DNA from: Candidatus Woesearchaeota archaeon
GTDB taxonomy: Archaea > Nanobdellota > Nanobdellia > UBA10117 > GCA-020343615
DNA length: 40,920 nucleotides
Reading direction: 5' to 3'
Assembly: GCA_020343615.1 (NCBI GenBank)
Contig: CP070803.1
Coordinates: forward strand, 36,696-77,615
Shown piece by piece: positions 31,519 to 40,119 of this stretch (within the stretch, counting starts at the first letter, position 1; every line of letters begins with the position of its first letter). Both the position numbers and the translations under genes were made by a program. A model generated the notes under the pieces. That model was given only the letters and a program-made list of their open reading frames with translations. It did not search any database and was not told the origin of the DNA.

Positions 31519-31728
31519 TTACATCTCCTTTTGAGCTAACTTGATATCTTCGGCTTTGATTGTAGTTCTACCTGCGTGTTGAGCGAATTTCCAAGCTTTT
31601 TCTGAAAGATTTGAACCAAATTCCTGTAAAACTTCGGCTAAAGCCTTTTTTGCGTTGTCACTGACGCGATTTGCGCCAACTTGTCTCATAATTCTGCCCA
31701 TAGCTGCTAAAGGTAAAATTTTAACCAT
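31519..31728 (-). CDS. Archaeal histone
   Basis: This is a minimal histone fold of 69 residues. The start is chosen at ATG 31728 (MVKILPLAAMGRIMRQVGAN), though an ATG at 31737 is in frame and would add three residues. Helix 1 carries LAAMGRIMR. Loop 1 contains RVSDNAKK, with R and S for DNA contact. The long helix 2 runs through ALAEVLQEFGSNLSEKAWKFA, and AGRTTIKAEDI is the RT-pair loop. It should wrap DNA as dimers or longer polymers. Confidence 0.95.
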   Translation of the reverse strand: MVKILPLAAMGRIMRQVGANRVSDNAKKALAEVLQEFGSNLSEKAWKFAQHAGRTTIKAEDIKLAQKEM

Positions 31729-31780
31729 TTTTATCATCTAAACCTTAAAAATATGCTCTATTTAAAAAGATTATTATACT

Positions 31781-32908
31781 CTATTCGATATTAAAAATTA
31801 GCTCTTTACCGTTTTTAAAGAACCCTTTGCTGGTTATTTTTATCTGCTTACTTTCAATAATCTTGCCTGCAATCTTAGCGTTAATTCCGAATTTATTAGC
31901 TTCCTCTATTACTTTTTCAGGTTCTGGAGTAATCACAGCCAAGCCTTGACCCATGTTCCATACCTTATATGCTTCCTCATCTTCTACATTTCCGAGTTCC
32001 TGGCAATATAACATTGCATCACAAGGGTCAAACAAATTAGTAAGTCTAGCACCGTAAGGAGTGGGTCTAAGAACTCTCTCAATTTTTTCCCTAATGCCTC
32101 CTCCAGTAATATGAGAAACTCCATGTATCTCACAGCAACCTTTGGTTTGAAAACCGCCGTGCATATGAACAAATGCTTTGGAATAGATCCTTGATGGTTC
32201 TAAAATAAGGTTTCCTAACTTTTCATTCTTGTATGTAGAATTATGCCAATTACTTCCTAAATTTTCTTTGAAGACTTTTCTAACCAAAGAAAGACCATTT
32301 GATCTGAAACCTTTTTCTTGAAAAACTACAATTGAATCGCCAAGTTTAATTTCCTTTCCTGTGAACAACTTGTCTTTTTTGGCAAACCAGATCAGTGTAG
32401 CTCCCCAATTATAAACAAAGTCACCATATCCTGCGACAGCATCTCCGAGCTGTGCAATCTCGCCATTAATTATTGCAACATTTGCTTCTTTAGCTGCTTC
32501 TACGTATCCGTCTGCAAGCTGCTTAATAATTGGAAGTCTCGTCTCATTAGTTCCTAAAGTATTGACATCTAATGTGCTACCTACAAGCACAGGTTCTCCT
32601 CCTCTTAGGATGGCATCGTCGCAAACCATAGCAAGTAAATCAAAAGCAAGTGTGTCATGCTTATTCATTCTCTGAGCAATTTCTGCTTTGGTTCCTACGC
32701 CATCAAAACCCATACACATAAAGCTACCTTCGGGTAACTTGCTTACGTCAACTACTCTAACTGCAGAAAAATCATCAAATGGCGAGATTATTTCGCCAAT
32801 ATTGTCTGTTCTGTTTTGCCACGACTTTTTTGATGCTTCGTAGAATATCCTTGCAGCTTTTGATTCAATATCTACATCAACTCCTGCCTTAGCATAATCA
32901 TCTGCCAT
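31781..32908 (-). CDS. purM: Phosphoribosylformylglycinamidine cyclo-ligase (AIR synthetase)
   Basis: PurM (375 residues) uses ATP to close FGAM to AIR, step 5 of purine synthesis. Signature segments are YAKAGVDVD at 5-13, GFDGVGTK at 67-74 and DLLAMVCDDAILRGGEPVLV at about 90-109. The Gly-rich SHITGGGIREKIERVL occurs further on. It is divergent from textbook PurM, with an expanded N-terminus and extra insertions, but the ATP-binding pattern is intact. It begins 1 nt after the purCE stop as the last gene of the operon. Confidence 0.93.
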   Translation of the reverse strand: MADDYAKAGVDVDIESKAARIFYEASKKSWQNRTDNIGEIISPFDDFSAVRVVDVSKLPEGSFMCMGFDGVGTKAEIAQRMNKHDTLAFDLLAMVCDDAILRGGEPVLVGSTLDVNTLGTNETRLPIIKQLADGYVEAAKEANVAIINGEIAQLGDAVAGYGDFVYNWGATLIWFAKKDKLFTGKEIKLGDSIVVFQEKGFRSNGLSLVRKVFKENLGSNWHNSTYKNEKLGNLILEPSRIYSKAFVHMHGGFQTKGCCEIHGVSHITGGGIREKIERVLRPTPYGARLTNLFDPCDAMLYCQELGNVEDEEAYKVWNMGQGLAVITPEPEKVIEEANKFGINAKIAGKIIESKQIKITSKGFFKNGKELIFNIE

Positions 32909-32909
32909 A

Positions 32910-34400
32910 TTAGTTAAGTTCTTTATCTGCTTTTTTTAACTTATCTATTTTTTCAGCATTTTTCTTTAGAATCATATTGCTAATATTAGCATTATGATAT
33001 CCCAATATCTGTGCTACGTGTCTTGCTGCGTTCGATGGTTTCAATATCAAAGAATTGGAACTTCCTGGAGGATTTCTAATGCATGAAATATATTCTTCAG
33101 GATTAGGTGGACAGCTGATTACCGGATGAACACTATGGAACGCTGCAACTCCAGATAATGCGTCAGTTCCTCCTGCAACTGCGATAATCACAACAGGCTC
33201 TAGAGAACCATTGTATTCTCTGATAATTTTCTCGCATAATGCTGGTTGTTTATGAGCTGAACAAATTCTTACTTTTGAAGGTATGCCATACTTATTCAAC
33301 TCTTCTTGTATTTTATCAATATGTGGCTTATCACTGTATGAACCTGCCATTATTACGGCGATTCCTCCCTTAATATAGCCTACATTCTGCAGGTTACTGA
33401 TAACTTCTAGTTTTGCATTTGCAGTTGGAAATCTGAAAGTTTTACCAGTAAGTGACTCGTATAATTTTATATATCTATACGACACTTCAACAACATCCTC
33501 ATCACTTAATTCAGGTATTTTCCCAGTGCTTCCGTAACTAAATCCTTTCTCTGTAAGAACATCTCTCACAAATTGTTTTGATAGCTCTTTGATCTTTAGT
33601 TGAGGTTTTTCTTTGAGTAACTCACTTACATTTTTGTATCTTCCAGTAGCCATTTCTTTCTTAATTAATTCGAATTTTCTGTATTCTTCAATGCTACAAT
33701 ACCTAGAAGAATCAGGAGTATTTGATTCGTCAATTAAGAATAAGTTCCCTCTTTCATCAGTACCAAATTCATATTTTGTATCAATGAAAATTAATCCTGA
33801 CTTTTCTGCTAATTGCGCTCCTCTTTGATATAATTTCAGAGAAACATCCTTAACTTTTCGAGCAAGTTCTTTACCTAATTGTTTTTCTACGTCTTCAAAA
33901 GTCATAGGTTCGTCATGCTTAGATTTAGTGGTAGGTGTAAAAATAGCATTATCAAGTTTTTGGTATCTTAGTAAGCCATTCTCTAGCTTCACTCCGCAGA
34001 TCTGTCTATTACCCTTCTCGTATTCTCCTGCAAGACTGCCCCAAACATAACCTCTAACAACGCATTCTACCATTATGTTCTTGTAGAATTTCTGAACTAT
34101 AACATTAGGATGCGGACTTTCAACAGAAGCATTTGGAATTATATACATTGGGTTTTCAAATGCCCATTCATTGAACATGTTAAGTATTCTCCCTTTGAAT
34201 GGTATACTTCTTCCTAGAACATAATCAAAAGCAGATACCCTATCACTAGCAACCATAATAATAGGTGAGCCGACTTTATCTGATGTAAAATGTATGTCTC
34301 TAACTTTACCGGATTTATGTTTACCTAATTCAGGTATAAATCCATAATCAATAGTATTATGAATATTCTCTTGTATTATTCTTTTATACTCCTTTGACAT
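32910..34400 (-). CDS. purCE: Fused SAICAR synthetase (PurC) and class II-like AIR carboxylase (PurE)
   Basis: This bifunctional protein has 496 residues. Residues 1-325 are PurC of the longer type: GKVRDIH at 31-37, ASDRVSAFDY at 51-60, FTPTTKSKHDEPM at 154-166 and FIDTKYEFG at 205-213. Residues of about 345-496 are PurE: MAGSYSD (351-357), SAHKQP (381-386), VISCPP (427-432) and IRNPPGSS (441-448). SAHK, not SAHR, and the proline-rich block resemble animal PAICS, the class II enzyme carboxylating AIR directly with CO2. No PurK would be needed. A GGAGGTG site precedes the ATG. Confidence 0.92.
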   Translation of the reverse strand: MSKEYKRIIQENIHNTIDYGFIPELGKHKSGKVRDIHFTSDKVGSPIIMVASDRVSAFDYVLGRSIPFKGRILNMFNEWAFENPMYIIPNASVESPHPNVIVQKFYKNIMVECVVRGYVWGSLAGEYEKGNRQICGVKLENGLLRYQKLDNAIFTPTTKSKHDEPMTFEDVEKQLGKELARKVKDVSLKLYQRGAQLAEKSGLIFIDTKYEFGTDERGNLFLIDESNTPDSSRYCSIEEYRKFELIKKEMATGRYKNVSELLKEKPQLKIKELSKQFVRDVLTEKGFSYGSTGKIPELSDEDVVEVSYRYIKLYESLTGKTFRFPTANAKLEVISNLQNVGYIKGGIAVIMAGSYSDKPHIDKIQEELNKYGIPSKVRICSAHKQPALCEKIIREYNGSLEPVVIIAVAGGTDALSGVAAFHSVHPVISCPPNPEEYISCIRNPPGSSNSLILKPSNAARHVAQILGYHNANISNMILKKNAEKIDKLKKADKELN

Positions 34401-34404
34401 TACA

Positions 34405-34411
34405 CACCTCC
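34405..34411 (-). promoter_or_regulatory. Strong Shine-Dalgarno of purCE
   Basis: GGAGGTG lies 4 nt upstream of ATG 34400 in the 18-nt gap after purQ. It fixes the purCE start and suggests efficient independent initiation inside the polycistronic message. Confidence 0.8.
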
Positions 34412-34418
34412 AAATTAC

Positions 34419-35222
34419 TTACTTAAAGTAATTAACAGCATTTTTAAATATATTGAAATTTGTCTCAATAAACTCATCAATATTATTATTTTTTCTTTTA
34501 GATATTTCTTTTTTTAGATGGAATTCAGGCTCATTTACTGAATATATTGCTCTTTCAGGATGAGGCATCATACCCATTATTCTGCCCGTTGAATCGCATA
34601 TGCCTGCAATATCTCTCATAGCACCATTTGGATTTATTGGAAAAACTCCATTTGCAGGATTGCCTTTTTCATCACAGTACGTAAAAACAATCTGATTATT
34701 TTTTTCTAATTCTTCTAACACTTTTTCATCGCAAAAGAATCTTCCTTCCCCATGAGCAACAGGAAGATGAGTTACATCAACTCCTTTTGTGAATACACAT
34801 TTCGAGTTGTTATTTTTTAAATGAACCCATCTGCACTCATAACGATTCTGATTGTTCCATCGTATAGAGTGAACTCTCTGACCATAATCAGTCGAGGGTA
34901 AAGAGAATAATCCCAGATGTGTCATTATCTGGAATCCATTACATACTCCGAGGATTAATTTTTCTGATTTGATAAATTCCAGTAAATCATCCCAGAGATG
35001 ATTTCTAAGCTTATTTGCAAAAGCGTTACCTGAACCAGTATCATCCCCATATGAAAATCCACCAGGGAACATTATAATATCATAATCTGCTAATTTTTTC
35101 TTTTTAGATATTAAGTCATTAATATGGACAATCTCAGAGTCAGCTCCAGCTATGTTAAAAGCGTGTGCACTTTCTTTTTCACAGTTTATTCCATATCCGG
35201 ACATAATCAATACTCTTACCAT
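34419..35222 (-). CDS. purQ: FGAM synthetase glutaminase subunit
   Basis: PurQ (267 residues) is the class I glutamine amidotransferase giving ammonia to PurL. The nucleophile is C94 in GVCNGFQIM, and the catalytic His/Glu are H221 and E223 in MMPHPERA. The N-terminal sequence VRVLIMSGYGINCEKES and MFPGGFSYGDDTGSG (51-65) are typical of PurQ. It is longer than the roughly 225-residue bacterial PurQ and similar to the C-terminal domain of large PurL proteins. It directly abuts purL, its partner. Confidence 0.95.
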   Translation of the reverse strand: MVRVLIMSGYGINCEKESAHAFNIAGADSEIVHINDLISKKKKLADYDIIMFPGGFSYGDDTGSGNAFANKLRNHLWDDLLEFIKSEKLILGVCNGFQIMTHLGLFSLPSTDYGQRVHSIRWNNQNRYECRWVHLKNNNSKCVFTKGVDVTHLPVAHGEGRFFCDEKVLEELEKNNQIVFTYCDEKGNPANGVFPINPNGAMRDIAGICDSTGRIMGMMPHPERAIYSVNEPEFHLKKEISKRKNNNIDEFIETNFNIFKNAVNYFK

Positions 35223-38162
35223 TTAATAATCCTTGAACCTCTCTTTATAGACTTCTTCTAGCTTTTTTACATTCGAATTAATGATTTCTTTATTGTTTTT
35301 TATTACAAATTCTTCATTTTTTACAAGGCCGATTTCACCGAAAACGAAATCTTTCATCTCGCTTTCGAACTCTTCTTTATTCGTAGGATCAATTGTTACA
35401 ATAAATCTTGATTGTGATTCTGAATACAATATCTTCTCAATAGGTAAATCTTCATTAGGTGCTTTGCTAAAATCTACTTCAACTCCTAATTGCCCGCCAA
35501 TTGCCATTTTAGCCAAAGTTATGATTAAGCCTCCAGGTCCAACAGATGAGCAAGAACTAAACATTCCTTTTTGATTAAGCTCATACATTTTTTCGTATAA
35601 TTCTCTGGCTTTTTTTGCATTGACTTTAGGTGACTTTGATCCAATTTCCTTAAGTGCGTAGTAGAACTCACTACCGCCACACTCATCTTTTGTCATTCCA
35701 ATCACATAGATTATATCTCCTGGAACTTTCAAATCCGTAGTAGTTGTTTTATGAATATCATCGATAACTCCAATTGAGGATATCATCAAAGTAGGCAAGA
35801 CAGAAATTTTTATTGGATTGTTATTTTCATCGAATCCTTTGAAGTCATTATACATGCTATCCTTTCCAGATATTAATGGAGTCTTGTATATAGTGGTGTA
35901 ATCATAGCAAGCTTTTGCAGCATCTTTCAATTGAGCTAGTCTTTCCGATTCACCAGAACTACACCAACAGAAGTTATCCAGTAATGCTAGATGATTTATA
36001 TTACCTCCTACAGCAACACAATTCCGTATAGATGTATCAATTGCGCACGCAGCCATGTCATAACAGCTGATTTCACTTAATCTAGGATAAAGACTTTGTG
36101 ACATTACTATCCCTTTTTTGCTTTTAGCTAAAGGTCTTACTACAGAAGCAGTTCCATTAACTCGTCCTTTACCTTGTAATGGCTTGATTATAGAATTATT
36201 TTGAACTTCGTGATCATATTGCCTTGATATAAATTCATAACTGCAGTTGTTATGATTTCCGAGTATTTCTTCAAACAATTCAGTGTGATCGTCTATGACT
36301 ATCTTAGGTTCTTTTTTATTGTATGGGTACGGTTTGGTTTTTAATTTTCTTTCGGGTAATCCGTCGTGTAAAAAGTCCATATCCAAATTGAATATCTCCT
36401 TACCGTTGAATCTTACAATAGCTCTGTTTGTGTCATTGAATTTACCTATAATTGATGTTTCAACGCCTCTGCTTTCCATAAGGTCAACAAATTCATTGAG
36501 TTTATCCTCAGGTACAGCTAGAGTCATTCTCTCCTGTGACTCGGAAATCCAGGTTTCCCACGGCTGTAATCCTGGATACTTCAAGGGGACTTTTTCAAGA
36601 TCAACGACAAAACCTCCGCATTCTTTGGCCATTTCTGCAACAGAGCAAGATAATCCTCCTGCACCATTATCTGTGAGACTATTATACAATCCTCGGTCTC
36701 TTGCTTCTTTTACCAAAGCATCTGAAAATTTCTTCTGAGTAATTGGATCTCCTATCTGAACAGCTGTTGCTGGACTACCTTCATCCATTTCTTCAGATGA
36801 AAAGGTAGCTCCGTGTATTCCGTCTTTACCAACTCTTCCACCAATCATAACTACATTGTCTCCTGGTTGAGCTTCTTTCTCATGACTTAACTCACCATTT
36901 GAAATCTTTCTAGGAATCAAACCAACAGTACCTACAAAGACGAGGGGTTTACCCTTGTAATGATCATCAAAAAACACAAAACCCTGAGGTGTTGGTATTC
37001 CTGAACAATTACCTCCAACATTAACTCCATATATAACACCATCTAATATTCTTCTTGAAGATAGTGATGGATTTGTTTTATTTTTACCTCTGTAAATTAT
37101 TCTTGTGTCTTCAGGTCTTCCAAAACAGTAGCCGTATTTATTTACAATCGGCAGAGCACCTAAACCGAATCCAATAGTATCTCTATTAACCCCGACGATT
37201 CCAGTAATTGCTCCTCCAAAAGGATCCAAAGCAGACGGACTATTATGCGTCTCTACCTTATCAGTAACCATAAACTCATCGTCAAAGATTATTCCTCCAG
37301 AATTATCCTTGAAAACTGACAAACAGAAATCCTTATCTCCTAGATCTTTTCTTATTTTATTTGTTGATCCTTTGATATATCTGGAAAATATTCCTTCAGA
37401 TATATCATCCATCTCTGTTGCAAAAATAGTATGCTTACAATGCTCAGACCATGTCTGTGCTATTGATTCCAGTTCAATATCTGTAGGATTTCGTCCTTCT
37501 TTCTTGTAATAATCCTGAATAGCATGCAAATAATCAAGATCAAGAGCCAAAGGTCCTCTTCTCTTATTTGTCTGAGGATCAAGTATTCCTTTCTTTCCAA
37601 GTTCCATTAATTTTTCATCGCTTACATTCAAGTCAACTTCAACAACATCTTGACTCTGATGAAGATTAACTCTAGGTACAATGTAGTCCATGCCTTCATC
37701 TTTGAAATACTCTTCATAGGATTTTATGTGAAATCTTTCAATTAATACATTAATTAATTCATGAGATATTTTTTCAACGTCCCCTCGATTTATATCTCCT
37801 TTAATGAAAAGAAGCTTTGAAGAGAACACTTTACTAAGTCCAATATTAATCTTAAATAAATCATCAATTATTTCAGTAGCAGTATGTGCCACATTATCAG
37901 TTACTCCAGGTAAGAATCCGAGTTCTAAAGCCCAATCAAATTCTATATCGTGCGGTGAATTTATTCTTACAGTTTCAGCAACAGGACTGTAGAGAGAATT
38001 AGCTATTTTTTCTATTTGTTTTTCAGAAAAATCATATTGTATTGTATAAACTTTACTGATATCTAAAGAAATATTATAGTCTTTAAACTTTTTTTCAAGT
38101 ATCTTTGCTTCTGAGTTCTTTTCCTTAGAATCTATTTCTATTCTGAAAATTTTCTCACCCAT
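35223..38162 (-). CDS. purL: FGAM synthetase, PurS-like head fused to PurL
   Basis: This large subunit has 979 residues and converts FGAR, ATP and glutamine-derived ammonia to FGAM. Residues 1 to about 150 contain two ferredoxin-like stretches resembling the separate PurS of other organisms. The PurL core begins with QTWSEHCKHTIFA (about 236-248). ETHNSPSALDPFGGAITG near 300 is the ATP-binding loop, and TDNGAGGLSCSVAEMA occurs in the middle. The C-terminal glutaminase is absent and supplied by purQ. The start overlaps PfkB by 8 bp. Confidence 0.94.
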   Translation of the reverse strand: MGEKIFRIEIDSKEKNSEAKILEKKFKDYNISLDISKVYTIQYDFSEKQIEKIANSLYSPVAETVRINSPHDIEFDWALELGFLPGVTDNVAHTATEIIDDLFKINIGLSKVFSSKLLFIKGDINRGDVEKISHELINVLIERFHIKSYEEYFKDEGMDYIVPRVNLHQSQDVVEVDLNVSDEKLMELGKKGILDPQTNKRRGPLALDLDYLHAIQDYYKKEGRNPTDIELESIAQTWSEHCKHTIFATEMDDISEGIFSRYIKGSTNKIRKDLGDKDFCLSVFKDNSGGIIFDDEFMVTDKVETHNSPSALDPFGGAITGIVGVNRDTIGFGLGALPIVNKYGYCFGRPEDTRIIYRGKNKTNPSLSSRRILDGVIYGVNVGGNCSGIPTPQGFVFFDDHYKGKPLVFVGTVGLIPRKISNGELSHEKEAQPGDNVVMIGGRVGKDGIHGATFSSEEMDEGSPATAVQIGDPITQKKFSDALVKEARDRGLYNSLTDNGAGGLSCSVAEMAKECGGFVVDLEKVPLKYPGLQPWETWISESQERMTLAVPEDKLNEFVDLMESRGVETSIIGKFNDTNRAIVRFNGKEIFNLDMDFLHDGLPERKLKTKPYPYNKKEPKIVIDDHTELFEEILGNHNNCSYEFISRQYDHEVQNNSIIKPLQGKGRVNGTASVVRPLAKSKKGIVMSQSLYPRLSEISCYDMAACAIDTSIRNCVAVGGNINHLALLDNFCWCSSGESERLAQLKDAAKACYDYTTIYKTPLISGKDSMYNDFKGFDENNNPIKISVLPTLMISSIGVIDDIHKTTTTDLKVPGDIIYVIGMTKDECGGSEFYYALKEIGSKSPKVNAKKARELYEKMYELNQKGMFSSCSSVGPGGLIITLAKMAIGGQLGVEVDFSKAPNEDLPIEKILYSESQSRFIVTIDPTNKEEFESEMKDFVFGEIGLVKNEEFVIKNNKEIINSNVKKLEEVYKERFKDY

Positions 38163-39054
38163 TTGCGAATTCCTCTATTTCTTCATGAGTTGGCATTGTA
38201 CGAGCTCCTTTTTTAGTTATGGCTATTCTGCCAGCAAGTATAGCATATTCAATAGCCTCTTCTTCGGATTTGCCATCTAATAAAGCCGAAACAAATGCTG
38301 CGGTAAAACAATCTCCTGCTCCTGTAGAATCAATGAACTTCTTAGATATTTCCTTAACTCCGAATTCTTCTAGTTCACCATTTTTGTAGTATTTTGCTCC
38401 TTTGCCACCACACGTAACAATAATATGAGGAACTAATTCACATAATTCTTCTACGTTATCTAAACTTCCTACCATTAATTCAACTTCTCCTAAGCTAGGA
38501 GTTATATAATCACATAATTTCAAGAGACGTCTTAATTTTTCTATACCATGTCTAGCAAGGATATTTCCAGGATCCATTGCTATTTTTATGCCTCTTTTCT
38601 TGGCTTCACTTGCAATAGCAGTGTATAATTCAATTATGTTTTCTCCGTCAAGGCTTCCAAAAACAATAAATTTTGTATCTTCGTATAATTCTTCAGCAAA
38701 ATCCTCTATATCTAAATCAACATGAGGATAGATATACATTCTTCTAGCTGCTTTTTTATTTACAAAACAATAAAGGATGTTATTTGGTTTATTCGTTCTT
38801 TTGGCAAATGAATAGTCTACATTAGCCTTATCAAAGTCTCTGAGTAACATAGAGGTATGAACATCTTCGCCTATGTTTCCAAAGAAAAAAGATTTCTTTC
38901 CTAATCTTCCCAGTCCGTCTGCTATATTTCCTGCTTGTCCGCCTGAACGTATAACTAGTTCATCGATTACTATTTCTTCATCATCATCACAAAATTCATC
39001 TACATATGAGATGATGTCTACATTCACTGCTCCAATACTTACTACTTTTTTCAT
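38155..39054 (-). CDS. PfkB-family sugar or nucleoside kinase
   Basis: This ribokinase-fold kinase has 299 residues. The N-terminal substrate region GGQAGNIADGLGRLGK starts at 38, and the ATP/anion-hole signature DSTGAGDCF is at 242-250, with D248 as the expected catalytic base. The lid and central beta sheet are intact. Its substrate cannot be read. Nucleosides (adenosine, inosine) or ribose are reasonable given its position in a purine operon, but this is context only. It overlaps purL by 8 bp and the HAD gene by 4 bp. Confidence 0.9.
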   Translation of the reverse strand: MKKVVSIGAVNVDIISYVDEFCDDDEEIVIDELVIRSGGQAGNIADGLGRLGKKSFFFGNIGEDVHTSMLLRDFDKANVDYSFAKRTNKPNNILYCFVNKKAARRMYIYPHVDLDIEDFAEELYEDTKFIVFGSLDGENIIELYTAIASEAKKRGIKIAMDPGNILARHGIEKLRRLLKLCDYITPSLGEVELMVGSLDNVEELCELVPHIIVTCGGKGAKYYKNGELEEFGVKEISKKFIDSTGAGDCFTAAFVSALLDGKSEEEAIEYAILAGRIAITKKGARTMPTHEEIEEFANG

Positions 39055-40118
39055 TTTGAAAATTCGTTATATTTCTCCCTCGCGAATTTATCAAACTCTT
39101 TAGTACTCATAAGATTAAATTTAGTTGGTATGTTCAGATTAGAATTATCTAATTGCTCACGAATAATTTCTTCAATGTATCTATCATCCTTACCTGTTTC
39201 TTCATAAATTCTATGAGGGATTCTCTCAGTTTTCATTAATTTTGACCTTTTTAATATACCTTCAAGAGAAACATTATTATCTTTCCCCATTATTACTACA
39301 GCTTCTGGCAAAACATCTTTTCTAAGTTCTTTATTATATGTATTTGAAGAAGTTAAAAGAGGTAATACTCCTAACAAAGACGAGCCTATAATAGATATAC
39401 TTGCGTTCTTCAATGCCAAATCGCAACCAGGATTGAAGGCTATTGAATGCGGAACATCCTTTAAAGTGTCTGTATCTGACCAGCTATCACCAATATGTGT
39501 ACCTTTGTAACTTGTATCATCAGGATTCAGTATTTTTCTAACAATTCGTGATTTGTAAGTTCCTCCAATAAACCTCTCGATAGTTCCATTGTATTGACCA
39601 TTAGATATTCCTATCTGTGTTGCTATTACATCCTTTATTCCTGCATTCTTTGCTATTTCATCAGCTACTTCCTGATGCGTTGCAGTTACTGCTGTGATAT
39701 TATATGACTCTTGTGATAATGCATCAACGAACCTAGGTGCATCTGGAATTAATCTCAAATTTCTCCCAACAATTTTATTGAACTCGGGAGAGACGCCAGT
39801 TAATAGTTGTACGCCTGAAAAACATAATGGTGCATACCAACAGTAAGGAATACCTTCCTTTGCTACTTCTACATTCATATTACCATATTCTTTGTATTTG
39901 TTCTCGCCATCATTTCCTGCAAGATATCTAGCTACGATAACTCCTGAATCATCTTGATTTATAACTCCGTCCATATCTATAGATAATAATCCGTTCTTTT
40001 GAACATGGGCAAAGTAGATTTCACCTATAAAATGCAGTTTATCAATAAATTCCTTTCTGGAAGAACAATTTTTCTCGAACATGTCCCCTGCTCTGATATT
40101 AATTATCTTGTATGCCAT
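39051..40118 (-). CDS. HAD-superfamily hydrolase in the purine operon
   Basis: This protein of 355 residues has HAD motif I IDMDGVIN (D48 nucleophile, D50 acid/base), motif II Thr145 in ITAVTATHQE, probable motif III Lys189 and motif IV THIGDSWSDTD (about 207-217). The cap is inserted between motifs I and II. Residues 235-355 form a C-terminal extension of unknown role. It is probably a phosphatase or phosphotransferase. A nucleotide 5'-phosphatase or an enzyme working with the PfkB kinase is a guess. It is 1 nt from purB and overlaps PfkB by 4 bp. Confidence 0.85.
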   Translation of the reverse strand: MAYKIINIRAGDMFEKNCSSRKEFIDKLHFIGEIYFAHVQKNGLLSIDMDGVINQDDSGVIVARYLAGNDGENKYKEYGNMNVEVAKEGIPYCWYAPLCFSGVQLLTGVSPEFNKIVGRNLRLIPDAPRFVDALSQESYNITAVTATHQEVADEIAKNAGIKDVIATQIGISNGQYNGTIERFIGGTYKSRIVRKILNPDDTSYKGTHIGDSWSDTDTLKDVPHSIAFNPGCDLALKNASISIIGSSLLGVLPLLTSSNTYNKELRKDVLPEAVVIMGKDNNVSLEGILKRSKLMKTERIPHRIYEETGKDDRYIEEIIREQLDNSNLNIPTKFNLMSTKEFDKFAREKYNEFSK

Positions 40119-40119
40119 T

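Noticed and set aside
36295-36738. Plus-strand frame of 147 codons inside purL
   Set aside because: It lies wholly opposite conserved PurL motifs, with Ser/Leu-rich antisense composition.
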